Of a DNA stretch of 64,000 nucleotides, positions 38,111-50,819 are shown piece by piece. This stretch comes from Anodontia alba (lineage: Eukaryota; Mollusca; Bivalvia; Lucinida; Lucinidae), in contig OZ024826.1 in the NCBI GenBank assembly GCA_964016985.1, positions 8,667,855-8,731,854 on the forward strand. The letters run 5' to 3'. The notes under the pieces are model-generated. The model ran no database searches. It was not told the DNA's origin and worked only from the letters and a program-made list of their open reading frames with translations. The translations under genes and the position numbers were made by a program. Position 1 is the first letter of the stretch; each line of letters begins with the position of its first letter.

Positions 38111-38616
38111 ACTATAGTCACTGGTAGAGTCACAGTATGAATGCATGTAGCTATTAGCGAACATCCAGGAGTATGAGGACTTTGCATTTGTCCAAGCTTG
38201 TCTAGGAATTGGCTGTTTGCACATGCAGTAAGGCGCGAGCCATGTTAACCATTGATGCTTATAAATGTCTTGTCAAACATCTACATGTCATTAAGTAGCA
38301 ATAAATATAGCATCAAAGTTGTCATAACATACTTTATAAATACTTATCATGTCATTTACTGCCGTATAACACGTAATAAATGTAATTGAATCACAATTAA
38401 GATGAGAAGATATACCACCAAGAGAGAGTACTCTAAATTAGTATGTTTTCCTTCCCTTTTCAAATACAGACCAATCCAACAGAGGAGAATTTACTTCCTT
38501 GGTATATAAATTCCGCCTCAGATGGGACAAGACTTAAAGAAAATAATTTGCTCGCAAGGTGCCTACGTCTATATCATCTGGTGTTATATCCTCAGATGTT
38601 TTGTGATTTCACCCAT

Positions 38617-38812
38617 TTTATCCCTCACACTATATGTTGGAAGAACCGAATTTCATTTTTAGGTATGCCAGACTCTGTAATTTAGATATTCCTAGAGAAA
38701 AAATGCTAAACTAATTGCAAACAGTAGTGACCTTGATCAGACGCCACATTCTGCGGAGTCTGATCTGGGTCTGCGCTGTTTGCTAATTATCCTTTTAGGG
38801 GTCAACGACTCG
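38617..38812. mobile_element. MITE with family C hairpin (C7)
   Basis: CACACTATATGTTGGAAGAA at the left, hairpin TTGCAAACAGTAGTGACC / GGGTCTGCGCTGTTTGC. Confidence 0.78.
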
Positions 38813-38979
38813 CTATACTATATTTCGGTGAATTCGGGTCGACGGTACGATTCAAGTGACAGGCAAAGTATAAGGCATAAAAATATTTAACAGCGACTTT
38901 AATGTCAGTTTTATGGTGGCCAAGAATGTCGCCTCCAGTATAGGACCCACATTCACTTCATCTTGGCAGTTTGTTATAT

Positions 38980-39036
38980 CACACACGCGCACGCGCACGT
39001 GTGCGCAGACACACGCGCACAGGCACACGCGCACAA
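38980..39036. repeat. Alternating CA/CG tract (Z-DNA-prone)
   Basis: Repeated ACACGCGCACGCGCACGTGT-type purine-pyrimidine alternation. Confidence 0.9.
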
Positions 39037-39137
39037 AACGTGTGTCAGGGTAGAAAGAGCAAAACTTTCATTGTGAGATATACCGACGGAAAACCGGCGG
39101 CCATTGTCGCCCGAACAATGTTATTTGTAACATAACT

Positions 39138-39340
39138 TTTCCTACAAGACTGCATGTGCACCTAGCGAAAACTCAGATTAGCCTGCGTATCGTACACGGA
39201 GTCACTGTCCGCCCGAGGACGCTTCGTATTTGTCGCTACCCACAGAAGACTCTTATCAGACTACGCGGGTACGCAGGCTGATCCGAGTCTTCGCTGGGTG
39301 CACATGCGATCTTGTAGGAACAGCTGAGCCCCGGCTTATA
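39138..39340. mobile_element. Family B element, CTACAAGACTGCATGTGC-type ends
   Basis: CCTACAAGACTGCATGTGCA at the left and GCACATGCGATCTTGTAGGA .. CTGAGCCCCGG at the right; same end type as 55169-55664. Confidence 0.78.
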
Positions 39341-39539
39341 TTGGTTCCCAACGATAATGACACAGTGGTTTTACATCAAAGAGACAGAATAGCGTTCGAG
39401 AAAAAATGACATGTGGCATATGATGTGAGATTGCAAAAATACAAGTCACTGCCACAGAACACTTTGATACCGACCCTGAAGAAGGTGACCTGCACTTGTC
39501 TATACAATGCAGGTCACGCCCAGGGTATAATCAGGTGAG

Positions 39540-39765
39540 CTGCAGCATTAAAAACGTACCTTCTGACATGTGCTCTCAATAAAGACTCAAATCAGCCTGC
39601 GTATCTGTCACAGTCTAATCAGTCTTCATTGTCCACATGAAGAAACTTTGCATCTTAGGCTATTCAAAAATGTGCCCAGTGAAGAATCTCATCAGACTGC
39701 GCGAATGAATCTTCGCTGGTAGCACAAGTCCCAGTGTACATTTTCGGTCGCTGCGGCTCAATTGC
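39540..39765. mobile_element. Family B element, GAAAACGTACCTT-type ends
   Basis: AAAAACGTACCTTCTGACAT at the left; TTTTCGGTCGCTGCGGCTCA at the right; core GACTCAAATCAGCCTGCG. Confidence 0.75.
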
Positions 39766-39966
39766 AGAGATACACTAAAAGGAGAGGCAACTCTGTCAAA
39801 ATTGTTTTAGCCTCCCTTCTGAAACAAGTCATCTCTACAAGAATATTATTTTCTTTCAAACGAAGCGAATTATTTCTTTGTAGAGTGGATTAGTTTTCTG
39901 AAGGGGTTAAAGTAGGAGAAAAACTAAATAGGCAAATCGACTCCGACGTAAATAAAAGGCAAAAAT

Positions 39967-40034
39967 ACAAAAAAAACAACAAAAAAAAAAAATAAAACAA
40001 ACAAACAAAAAAACAACAAATCAACACACACACA

Positions 40035-40078
<44 letters not shown>

Positions 40079-40170
40079 CACAAAAGAAACAAAAAAAAAA
40101 AAACAACAACAACAACAAAAAACAACAACAAAAAACAAACAAACAAACTTCAATAAACAAACAAACAAAC
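39967..40170. repeat. (A)nC low-complexity and (GCAC)n/(CA)n microsatellite
   Basis: (CA)/(GCAC) run at 40024-40082 inside A/C-rich simple sequence. Phe/Cys-rich minus-strand frames are artefacts. Confidence 0.92.
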
Positions 40171-40309
40171 AAAAAACAGCCAAGTGTATCCAGTCTCCTT
40201 AAAATGCTCTATACGTTTGTTCTATCAAGGATGGTGGCCTCTCGCTACTATGTCGAAGATAAAAAGTTGCAACATGTGACCATATGGCTCTCGTTGCCAC
40301 ACGATCTGT

Positions 40310-40400
40310 TTGTGATATCAGCGAGGACTCTGATCGCACCCGCACAATCTGATCGAGTTTTTCGCCATCATGCCCAGTCCACCCCCATGAATATTATGTA
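40310..40400. mobile_element. Family B fragment
   Basis: TCAGCGAGGACTCTGATCGC and CAATCTGATCGAGTTTTTCG keep the B core only. Confidence 0.45.
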
Positions 40401-40486
40401 GATCCTTAGTAGCGACTGAGTTAACCGAAAGGACTCTAATAGCTAATATCCATCTTTGCAGTCTGGCCAGAGCCTTCAAATAATGC

Positions 40487-40768
40487 CATCACGAAAACAT
40501 ACCTATATAATTTTGACCCTCTACACCCCATTTTTATATAGTAAAACTGGGGTTTACAGGGGTATACATTATTTTTCTTATTTCTGCTCAAAACATAGAT
40601 TGTGGGTATTTGTTAGAACCGCCTCGCCGAGGCGGTTCTAACGAGTACCCACAATTATGTTATGAGCAGAAATATTAAAAAAAGAATATAAGAATGTTTT
40701 TTATCTAAAAGTTTTCATTTTTTGTGGTAAAATGTTCAGTATATTTGAATAGGCATGTTTTCGTAATG
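40487..40768. mobile_element. Foldback element family A, copy A7
   Basis: CATCACGAAAACATACCTAT to ATAGGCATGTTTTCGTAATG; hairpin TTAGAACCGCCTCGCCGAGG. Confidence 0.95.
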
Positions 40769-41324
40769 ACTTTCCAGTATGTAGTAATTTCGTACCAACA
40801 TTCATGTAAAGGAATAATAAATATACATGAACATCTTCGGCACTGATAGATATTTTATATTTAGATCGTTTCCTCTTTAATCGAACACATGCAAAACAAG
40901 TGCAAAGATTGGTAGCAAGTAGATGAGTTAGGTAAGTATCATCACTTTTGTTAACGAGGACTTCATCGGAAAGTGTTTTCAAGTAAAATTGTACAGTACA
41001 TTATAGAGAAACAGCTACAAACATTTTCTCAAATTCCTTTATACCTGAGTGTTATTCAATTGTCATCTATTTTCGTATATTTGACTAACCAACTGTTTCA
41101 TATTGCAATTTTTACCTAGATGTTATGTAAATGGACTTTCTAGGAGAGGGCTGACAGACTAAAGTGACCATTCGTCCACAACAGGTAATTCTAGCATGAC
41201 ATGGGGCTGTAGCGTCTAAAGACTGCCGATATGCAAACAAAATGTTCTTTCGGTTTCATAATTCCTTACAGGCGTTCTTATTAATCGGTTTGAAAGTTCC
41301 ACACATCGAAAATTATTTATTGTC

Positions 41325-41515
41325 GGAAAACGTACCGTCTGACATGTGCGCTCGACAGAGACTCAAATCAGGTTACTCATTAACGCAGTCTAATCAGATT
41401 CTTGGCTGTCCGCGTGAAGAAACTTTGCAACCTTTACTCTCCAAAATGCGCCAACTGAAGATTCTGATCAGACTGCGCGAATGCCCGGAGGAACGTTTTC
41501 TGACGTAACGGTTCA
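41325..41515. mobile_element. Family B element, GAAAACGTACC-type ends
   Basis: GGAAAACGTACCGTCTGACA at the left; GGAACGTTTTCTGACGTAAC at the right; GACTCAAATCAGGTTACTC core. The 88-codon frame across it is element sequence. Confidence 0.75.
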
Positions 41516-41573
41516 TTTATCGATGAAATCTGCAAACCGCAAAGGTATGATTATTGCAGTATATGTAATAGTA

Positions 41574-41789
41574 TTAACAATTTCCATGCTAGATAAATAT
41601 ATCAGCAGATGACATTTTGGAATATTTTTCTTTTTTTCCTAGAAAACAGGATCTGACACTTCATGCAAATTATCTCCTTAGGAGATAATTTGCATGAAGT
41701 TGTCAGATCTTATTTTCTAGGAAAAATAAGAAAAAAAATATCATCAGTTTGTCGTCTGCTGAATGTGCCCATAGCATGATAAGTGTTAA
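41574..41789. mobile_element. Foldback element family D, copy D2
   Basis: TTAA on both ends, CCATGCTAGATAAATATATC at the left and GCATGATAAG at the right. Very long hairpin (about 41630-41745) with dyad GCAAATTATCTCC/GGAGATAATTTGC and outer TTTCCTAGAAAA. Confidence 0.88.
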
Positions 41790-42035
41790 ACAAATTCTTT
41801 ATGAAATAATATTAACATCAAAATGAATTAAATAAACGAATACCAGTCACAAATTATGTTATTTTGCTGAAATAGACCCGTTAACAACAAAACAGATACA
41901 GATACAAGTAGATCTACTTGTAACAGTTAATAAAGTGTAACGATTCGATGTTAAACATATATGCACTGCGGTCTGTTTGCAATCTCTAAAATGCAGCGGA
42001 ACATTCATTTCTCAATATATGTTGAGTAATTAATC

Positions 42036-42070
42036 ATGATTTATTTATTTATTTTTTTTTATTTATTTAC

Positions 42071-42101
<31 letters not shown>

Positions 42102-42105
42102 TTAT
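42036..42105. repeat. (ATTT)n microsatellite
   Basis: TTTA/ATTT tetranucleotide run. Confidence 0.95.
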
Positions 42106-42546
42106 CGCTTGTGTAAACTAACTCCAAACCGGAGACATATCTTCTACAAAAGTAAATAAATTCAGTAAAAAGTGAAAATTCATGAAAATATAAAATATTT
42201 TTATTCTACTATAATTAATGCAAACACGCAAATCTTATTGTCTAAAAGAAATATAAATTTGAAAGGTACGTACGGAATAGAAGTTATCCGATTGTATGAC
42301 GACACATCTAGAATGACACCGCAAATGCAGTTCGTACTTGAAGAGAAAATTATTTATTGTAAATACTGGTACTTCGTCATTGTCAGTTAGGCAGCATGTA
42401 AAATGCTATACATTTTATTAGATTTACGTCAAAATAAACCACATCAAACCTTCTGACCTGGCTCTCAATAAGTAAAAGCTTTGTAGGTAAATAGCGCAAA
42501 TCAGCTTTAGAACTGCAAATTGTTTATCTGGCAGTTTAAATATGGT

Positions 42547-42742
42547 TTAACCCATTGTAGACTGAAAGAAATCCCCACTCTATATACTGGAAGATTCTAA
42601 TTTCGAATTTAAGTATGTCAGGCTATGTGATTTAGATATTTCTAAGGAAAAATGATTGGACTATTTGCAAACAATTGAGACCTTCATCAGACGCCCATCT
42701 GGGTGTGCACTGTTTGCCAATTACTCTTTGAGGGGTGTCCAG
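42547..42742. mobile_element. MITE with family C hairpin (C8), partly deleted
   Basis: TTAACCCATTGTAGACTG at the left; TTTGCAAACAATTGAGACC and GTGTGCACTGTTTGCC arms remain, but the GC dyad is reduced to GACGCCCATCTGG. Confidence 0.75.
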
Positions 42743-42834
42743 ACAATGTCTTTATATTGAGCCCATGTATTAATAAGATTACATTTCAACCATTTTTGCA
42801 CGTGATTAAATCTACATGCCACTTTCACATCGGG

Positions 42835-43052
42835 TGAATTTTTATGCCCTGCCCCCTCCAAACTTTGACAAAGTTGAGGGTACAAATTGTTTTTGCTTTG
42901 TTCGTTCGTCCGTCCGTTCGTTATTCGGTTCGCAAAACTTTCCTTGTTTATAAGATATCTCGGAAATTATTCGAACTAGGGATTTAATATTTTACATATT
43001 CATGGGAGAGGAGTGAATCACCTGATTAACTTCTGAGAGAAAACAACAACAA

Positions 43053-43088
<36 letters not shown>

Positions 43089-43090
43089 GT
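42835..43090. repeat. CCGTCCGTTCG-bearing repeat with poly-A
   Basis: AACTTTGACAAAGTTGAGGG hairpin, CGTTCGTCCGTCCGTTCG and AGATATCTCGGAAATTATTC precede a 33-nt poly-A at 43054-43086. It looks like an interspersed repeat; family unknown. Confidence 0.5.
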
Positions 43091-43099
43091 ATTACTGTT

Positions 43100-43999
43100 T
43101 GAAAGTTCAAGTTTGGCATTTTGTAGGGATAAGCATATTTAAACACATTTCTAGTTCTCCTAATAATAGTATTATTGCGAGTGCTTCCACTGCTGCTACA
43201 CATTTTATAGGTAGCTTTTAACTACTGCATTTTAAAGGGGACTGAATACACAAGAGTGCATTTTAACCACTACCTGGTATAATTTTACTTGGCAGTTCTG
43301 TCAAGGTCGAGGTGAGAAATTTTATCGGAGTTTGCATCCTTCTACCAAAGTTGCTGGATGTACCATAATGTACGGATATTTTCTCTCTTTTTTGCACGAA
43401 AACACATGTTGTGAACACATATTAGAAAAACCTTAAATCATATGTAGAAAACGAGGAAAATTTAGTTTCTAATACATTACGACATACACTAGTATATTAT
43501 GTAGCATATTGATAATCAAACCGCTGACAAAAATAAATAATATGAAAATTCGCTAAATGATGCATATTTATTAATTTATTCATACAATATTTAAGGAAGA
43601 TAGGTACACAATTGGCTTCAAAAGCTAATCTTCATTGTGATTCTCTATAACATACTAATATGAAATACATAGAAATAATACAATAATATGATGCAATTTT
43701 GTAATAGCAGAAATGTAAGGAATACACAAATAAAAAGTTACAGACAATAAAACTACATGCTAAATGTTTGGAATAAAATTAAAACTTAACTTCATGAAAG
43801 ATACCCGTAAGACACTGCATCATACGGGGCACATAAAACTCTTGCTACAGGTGTATAATCTAATAAATAATTATAAACTTTTTAAATCACATCATATAGG
43901 AAGATGAAGCCATAAAGAGGGACACCATTACTAAATATACATGCACTTAAATATCATATCATCAAAATGTGAGCCAACTCTGCTCCGTCTGCGCCACAT
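43100..43999. other. AT-rich stretch, nothing recognised
   Basis: No open frame, repeat family or hairpin that I could identify. Confidence 0.4.
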
Positions 44000-44425
44000 C
44001 ATTACGAAAACACGCCCATTCAAATACAGTAGAACCTCCAATAATTCAAACTTCTCAATAATTCAAAACCATTTTGAAGTCCCAACTTAAATATATGTGT
44101 GCATTATAACCCTCAATTATTCAAAGTCTCAATAATTCAAACAAATCTGTTTGGTCCCTTGGACTTTGAATTATCGAAGTTCCACTGTACATAGAAAATT
44201 TTACCATCAACAAATGAAAATTTTCAGATAAAAATTATGATATTTTTAATATTTCTTCTCAAAACATAGATTGTGGGAACTCGTTAGAACCGCCTCGCCG
44301 AGGCGGTTCTAACGAGTACCCACAATCTATGTTTTGAGGAGAAATAAGAAAAATAATTTATACCCCTGTAAACCCCAGTTTTACTGTATAAAAGTGGGGT
44401 TTAAGGGGGTCAAATTTTCGTGATG
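44000..44425. mobile_element. Foldback element family A, copy A8, interrupted by T3
   Basis: CATTACGAAAACACGCCCAT to GGGGTCAAATTTTCGTGATG (right end shortened: the usual TATATAGGCATG is missing). Hairpin TTAGAACCGCCTCGCCGAGG. Confidence 0.92.
44027..44187. mobile_element. Tigger/pogo-like MITE T3 nested in A8
   Basis: CAGTAGAACCTCCAATAATT .. GAATTATCGAAGTTCCACTG, with a perfect TA duplication at 44025-44026 and 44188-44189. A different T subfamily (AATAATTCAAA repeats). Confidence 0.93.
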
Positions 44426-44579
44426 TACACAGGCCGGTGTACAAAAGAGCATGTGACGGAAACCAATGTCCAAACAGCACGACTTTCGCACCAGGTGTCG
44501 CCATGGTGACACATTTGGCACAGCCGATACAGAGCAGGCCTAAAAACATGATGTATCTCAAGCAGGAGCAGCATCTTCC

Positions 44580-45110
44580 TATGGTTGATAAATGAACAGT
44601 GATAAAATACCTTTAGGATTAAAATGTTTCGGAGTATATATATATACAATATATTTAATACTTCATAATATTTTACCTTGTTTCAGATTTCAACCGTATG
44701 AAAGTAGATATGTTGTATCTTTTTTAATCTATGTTATATTTAGCCCGGTTGATCTAGTCTATAAAAAAGCTTTTTCTGAGGGTGAGGGTTGGGATCGCTA
44801 AATGAGGCTTTAGCCTCTACCCTTCCACAGTAATTCATTGCTATATAGTGGTTCACTTTCTAGTGTTTTTCTTTTAATAATTATGTAAGTTGATTATATA
44901 CTTAGTTGCGTTTGGGTAACAGACTTTCCATCTTTTTGTGAAAGAGTTGCCAGCTTTGCTTGCCGTCTGTTCATTTTGTGGCTGCCTTATTGTATTTGTC
45001 TACCTTTCCCTTTGGTGTTGGTGCTGGTGTTGGGGGCTTGATGTGGATCTGATTGTATCAGTTCTCTTATCAACTTCTGAATAAACATACATAAATTTTG
45101 TAAAATATTA
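44580..45110 (+). repeat. Possible LINE/retroelement 3' UTR
   Basis: Non-coding, T-rich, ending CAACTTCTGAATAAACATAC with an AATAAA signal. Contains GAGGGTTGGGATCGCTAAAT and the palindromic GAGGCTTTAGCCTC. Weak evidence. Confidence 0.3.
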
Positions 45111-46163
45111 CTGTTTTAGTAGGGAATAGCTCTCTAATTTCGGCATATTTTCTATATACGAATTTCTCATGGTAAAATATCTAAATATGTTTGAAATTGA
45201 AACATTGCAAAAGTAATATAAAACCTAGCTCTCCTTAAATGTTTCTGTCTTGCATGCCAGTATTGTAAACTTATATCTAATTTTTATTTTAAATACTCTG
45301 AATAAATATTGATATCCCCAACCATTTGAGAATACCAGACATCCACAAAACCTAATCGAATCAGCAAAAAATTAACTTTTGAAACCCAATAATGTTTATG
45401 TGGTCGTAACACCATATCGTTTGACCATACCAATATTTATTCCGCGTGCCCCATTTACTTCTATTTCTTACCGTAAGTCATTTAGATATATTTAAAACAG
45501 AAAAGGTGAAATGCATTCTTCCTGTCGGATTCCAATGCCGCTTGCAAAAGCTTCGCAATGGATATTATTTCTAACTTAGATTTTATCGTATTATAAATCC
45601 ATTTAACGATGTTGAACATCTCCTCCCTGACACCTATTTTTATCGATATGTATCACAAATTTTTAATCAAGTAAGTAATTATTGTTTTAATATGTGCGAA
45701 ACAGCCTGCATCATGCCACTGCAATGTTTGGCATGATTTCTGTACGTTTTTGGCCCGAGCCTTACACGAGGGCCAATACTGAAAATTGCAAGGATTTAGA
45801 GCATAAAAACCTAGGGATTCAGGCTGGCCAATATTTTACTGTATAAATCCTCCTACATGTACAAAGAAAAATGCTATTGAAAATTTGATTAATAAAATAT
45901 CATGAAATGCATTTTTTTATGGTACAGGTCCTAGGCCTGTCGTATGGCCTTTGTATAGCCTCGGGCAAATACATTCATCCTTAGGCCAATACGACTGACC
46001 TCGGACCTGTAAAAAAGGCAAATATGAAAAATCCAGTTAATAACATTATGATATTCCGTTCTTTATAATCAAAGACCGAAGTTGACGAAAAAACAATATA
46101 CTTAGATATCCATTGTTGCTCAGACAATTAGTAATAAGTCCGTTCAAAACGAAAATCGGAAAA

Positions 46164-46202
<39 letters not shown>

Positions 46203-46384
46203 CAAGATAATAATGATAAAAAATAAAAAAAAGTAAATAAATAAACATTGTCTACCGTGCCCATATGTTTTCTAAATCCAGCGCCCGCGCTTCTGTATAG
46301 ATAATTTCTAAATCCAGCCCTTGCTCCTATATAGATGGTTTATAAGCTCAGCCCGCTTTTCTATATAGATACCATACTCTATAG
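45111..46384. other. Gene-free stretch
   Basis: An inverted GGGCCAATAC/GTATTGGCCC-type pair (45750-46000: CCCGAGCCTTACACGAGGGC and CCTAGGCCTGTCGTATGGCC) suggests an old foldback element. (AAAT)n microsatellite at 46160-46202. Diverged direct repeats ATATAGATGGTTTATAAGC near 46290-46370. Confidence 0.5.
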
Positions 46385-46630
46385 TCCAGCTGAGCCGCGC
46401 CAAGTGAGAAATGTGCCTTTGGGACATACGTTGACAGCAAAGGCTCAGATCAGACGGCGCGGGATGCACAACCTGATCGGAGCCTTTGTAGTCCGCTGCC
46501 AGAATCATTTGACACTATAGAATGTTTTAATGGAGAGCAAAGGCGCCGATGAGACCTTGCGCATGTTCAGGATGATGTGAATACGCACATTTTGTGCATG
46601 CTCGAAGGGATTATTTCGCTTGACGCAGCC
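46385..46630. mobile_element. Family B element, diverged
   Basis: CAGCAAAGGCTCAGATCAGA and ACCTGATCGGAGCCTTTGTA form a shifted version of the B core; ends unclear. Confidence 0.5.
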
Positions 46631-46764
46631 GATTTATTAAGTCTATTTCATATATTTGTCAATGTAATGATTACTCTCAGTTTACGTAATTAAACAAAAT
46701 ATATATGTACAAATGTATGACGGGTCAGTGTTTTGTCATTAAGAAACCTGACAAAAAATACCCT

Positions 46765-46925
46765 CTAACTCATATGCACACTGGTGGAAACTTTTTACGT
46801 TTAAATTTTATCACTCTATGGGCAAACTCAGCAGACGTCAACTTGATCATACTTTTTTTACTGGAAAATAGTTTTAACATTACATGCAAATTGTCTGTTT
46901 TGGAGGTTGTCTGCTGAATTTTAAG
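46765..46925. mobile_element. Family D fragment (D6)
   Basis: CACTCTATGGGCAAACTCAG, GCATGCAAATTGTCTG-like centre and GGTTGTCTGCTGAATTTTAA right end. Confidence 0.5.
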
Positions 46926-47100
46926 CCCAGAACGCTAAATAAAGATAGGGCAACGCACTAAAAGAATTGTGTCTCTATTGCCCTGTGTCAGCTTAAAATG
47001 TCATTTTTTCTGCGGTATAAGATTCGTTCAAATTACAAGGGTTAAACTTTGGATTTGTCAACAACAATATAAGACAACGCAGAGAAAAGAGCCATGACTC

Positions 47101-47379
47101 CATTACGAAAATACGCCTATTCAAATATAAAGAAAATTTCACCTCCAAAAACTGAAAATTTTCAGGTAAAAAAACTCTGATATTTTTCATATTTCTGCTC
47201 AAAACATAGATTGTGGGTACTCGTTAGAACCGCCTCGGCGAGGCAGTTCTAACGAGTACCCACAATCTATGTTTTGAGCAGAAATAAGAAAAATAATGTA
47301 TACCCCTGTAAACCCCAGTTTTACTATATAAAAGTGGGGTTCAAGGGGGTCAAAATTATATAGGCGTGTTTTCGTGATG
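47101..47379. mobile_element. Foldback element family A, copy A9
   Basis: CATTACGAAAATACGCCTAT to GGCGTGTTTTCGTGATG; hairpin TTAGAACCGCCTCGGCGAGG. Confidence 0.95.
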
Positions 47380-47415
47380 CTGACACCGTACCTACAAAAG
47401 TTACGTTTGTTGTAT

Positions 47416-47614
47416 TTAACCCATTTATGCCGAGTGAACTATGCTATCTCAACTCTGTCTGCTTAGTTTTTATTACAACAATGTTTTATAGAGATTTAAA
47501 TATTTAATGCAAACAGTGTAGAGCCTGATCAGATGCCGCTTTCTGCGGCGTCTGATCTGGGTCTGCACTGTTTACCAATGTTCCTTTTGAAGGACGCTAG
47601 GCAAAATGGGTTAA
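47416..47614. mobile_element. piggyBac-like MITE family C, copy C9
   Basis: TTAA/CCCATTTATGCC .. GGCAAAATGGG/TTAA; hairpin GCAAACAGTGTAGAGCCTG, GATCAGATGCCGC / GCGGCGTCTGATC. Confidence 0.9.
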
Positions 47615-48004
47615 TAGTCGATTTACAGCCGTTCCGTGATTCTCCGTAAATCTGATCGGAAATAAGGCACGTGGACTTCGATCACATGACCAACGACGAT
47701 CTGTTTACGGTAAACAATGACATGTGTTAGTCCTTTGTCCTTCTTCCTAGCTTGGATAATCCGTTCCTTACAAAAGTTGTTTCGTCCATAGAAGACGAAG
47801 GAAACGCCAATCATTACTGTTGTTTGTATACGATCTGTAGCCTTTATCAATGCAGTGAGTGACATTGTATTTATTTGTATGCATGTGTGCTGACAGTCAC
47901 ACTGGTCTATTAATTACGCTAGCATTTGACTGGTCGATATTTTTATCGTAGAGTTTGGCGTCGAAAAACAATCATCCCTTTTCGTACCGGCTCGGATTTT
48001 TTTT

Positions 48005-50665
48005 TGTAGTGAAATTGACCTTTTTTAGCCGTGGCCTGTCGTCCGTCGTCCGTCCATCCGTCCGTCGTTAGCTTTTCACATTTTCGAACTCTCCTCCAGA
48101 ATCATGTCGGATTGAGCTGACACTTAGTGAGAGGCATTTTGGCTTTATGGAGAGTCGGAATTGCTAAAATCGTTCCGTTCCGATATCCAAGATGGCCGCT
48201 ACGGCGGCCATTTCGAAATTCTTCAAACGACGTCTTCTATAAAACCGTAAGTTGGACTAAGCTGAAACTTCATGGGAGGCATCGGAGTGACAAAGAAATT
48301 CAGAATTGCTAAAATGATTTCATTCCTATATCCAAGATGGCCAGCGGCCGTCTTGAAATTCTTCAAACGTTATCTCCTCCAAAACTGCACGTCGGATTGA
48401 CCTGACACTTGATGGGAGGCATTGGAGCGACATAAAGATTTAGAGCTGCTAAAATCATTCCATAAAGATATCCGATGGCCGCCACGACGGCCATTTTTAA
48501 ATTTTTCAATCGACATCTCCTCCGAAACAGTAAGTCGGATTGAACCGAAACCTGACAAGAGGCATCGGAGAGACATAGAAATTCAATTTTGCTAAAATCC
48601 ATCTGATGTCCGCCATGGCGGCCATATTAACATTCTTCAACGACATGTCCTCCCAAACTCTAAGTCGGATTGACTGAAACTTGATGGAAGGACTTAGAGC
48701 AACACAGAGATTCGGAGTCTTTAAAATCATTCCGTTCGGATATCCAAGATGGCCGCCACCACGGCCATCATAAAATTCTTCAAATGACATCTTTTCCCAT
48801 CCCAACATCGGACTGGGCCGAAACTTAATGGGAGACATCGGAGTAACATAGAAACTCAGAATTGTTTAAATCGTTACGTTCTGATATCCAGATGGCCGCC
48901 ATGGCGGCCATGTTGAAATTCTTCAAACGAATTCTCATCCCAAACCGTAAGTCGGATTGGGCAAAAACTTGATGGGAGGCATCGGTGCAACATAGAGGCT
49001 CAGAATTGCTAAAATTGTTTTGTTCTTCAAACGACATCTCCTCTCAAACCGTTATCCCGATTGAGCCGACACTTGGAGGGAGGAACTGGGGAAACATGTA
49101 AATTTAGAATTGCTAAAATCATTTCATTCTGATATTTAAGACGGCCACCACGACGGCCCTCTTGAGATTCGTCAAATGACATCTTCTCCGAAACCATGTC
49201 AGACTGAGCTGAAACCTAATTCGAGGCATCGGACGGACATTGAGACTCGGAATTGCTATATAGTACGTTCCGATATCCAAGATATTCAAATCATATCTAC
49301 TGCCGAACCCTTAGTCAGATAAGGTCCAAACTAGGTAGGAGGTATTGGGGCAACATGGAGATTTAGAATTACTAAATCACTTCCGCTCCGATATCCAAGG
49401 TGGCCGTCATGGCAGCTATCTTAAAAATCTTCAAACTACAACTGCACCAGAACCCTAAGTCGGATTTAGCCCAAACTTAACGGGAAGCATTGGGGTCACA
49501 TGGCGATTCAGAATTGTTAAAATCTTCCGTTCGGATATCGAGATTCAGAACAACTAAAATTGGCCATCAGCATTTCCTGCCAAACCGCAAGTTAGTTTGA
49601 GCTGAAACTTGGCGGGAGGCATCAGAGCGACATGGAGACTTAGAACTGCTAAATCCGTTCCGTTCCAATATCCAAGATGGCCCCCATGGTGGCCGTCCTG
49701 AAATCTTCAAATGACCTCCCCAAGAAGTGTAAGTCGGATTTAGCCGAAACTTGGTAGGAGGCACTGGGGAGACATGGAGATTTAGAATTGCAAAAAAATT
49801 CAATATCCCAGACGGCCGCCATGGTGGCCAACTTGGCATTTAAAAACGACATCTCCTAAACCGTACGTTTGATGGAGCTAAAATTTGATAGGTGGCATCG
49901 GAGCAAATAGGGATTCAGAATTGCTAAAAGTCTTCTGTTCCGATATCCAAGATGGCATCACAGCGGCCATCTTAAAAATCTTCAAACCACATCTGCTTCC
50001 GAATGGTAAGTTGGAATGAGACAAAACTTAGTGGGAGGTATATGGGCAACATGGAAATTCAGAATTGCTAGAATCATTTTGTTACTATGTCCAAGATGGC
50101 CGAAGAGGCAGCCATCTTGAACATCTTCAATTGTTATCTGCTTAATGGAAGGCATCGGGGCAACATGGAGATTTAGAATTGCTAAAACGGTTCCGTTCTG
50201 ATCCAAGGTGGCCACCATTACAACCATCTTGAAAATTTTCAAATTACATCTGCCCCGCGGAGTAAGTCGGATTGAGCTTAAACTGGGAGTGTTATGTGTG
50301 GTGTTGGTGTGTTATGGAAATTCAGAATTGCAAAAATCAATCTGTTCCAATATCCAAAATGACCACTATGGCGGCTATGTTGAAATTCTTCAAACCACAT
50401 CTCCTTCCAAACCGTAAGTCAGATTCATCCAAATCTTGATGGAAGGCGCATTTAGATGACAAGGATATTCAGAATTGCTAAAATTGTTCAGTTCCAATAT
50501 CCAAGATGGCGGCCATGGCGGCAATTCAAACAACATCAGATTCAAACAACATCAGATTCTGAAATGCTAAAGACAATCTGATCTGATAGCCAAGATGACC
50601 ACGATGGCACAATGTAACATACATGTGTCATGATCAGCCGAATCAAGGTGAGCGATTTCTGGCCC
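48005..50665. repeat. W2: ~140-bp tandem repeat array, related to W1
   Basis: About 17 degenerate units with CGAAACTTGATGGGAGGCAT, CAGAATTGCTAAAATCGTTC, GATATCCAAGATGGCCGCCA and TTGAAATTCTTCAAACGACA. The left side carries a CGTCCGTCGTCCGTCC simple run (48040-48066); the right border CAAGGTGAGCGATTTCTGGC resembles that of W1. Several minus-strand open frames across it share a repeated W..R..H.GY pattern and are repeat translations. Confidence 0.88.
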
Positions 50666-50819
50666 ACTTTGGACTGTAGTCTTAAAAAGGTTGTAACTCT
50701 GATGGAGCCATCTTAAAACTTTATAAGACTTAAATCAAGATGAACATTTTTTAATGATGTGCAGAGTGAAAGAACATTATGCAAGAATTTTCTACCTTAA
50801 CCTTTTTGTTTCCTAAGTA

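Noticed and set aside
39890..40183. Cys/Phe-rich minus-strand frames
   Set aside because: Low-complexity A/C sequence; no domain.
48363..50242. Several 70-110-codon minus-strand frames with W..R..H.GY repeats
   Set aside because: They are translations of the W2 tandem repeat, in shifting frames and without start or splice logic; the same holds for 8659-9367 in W1.
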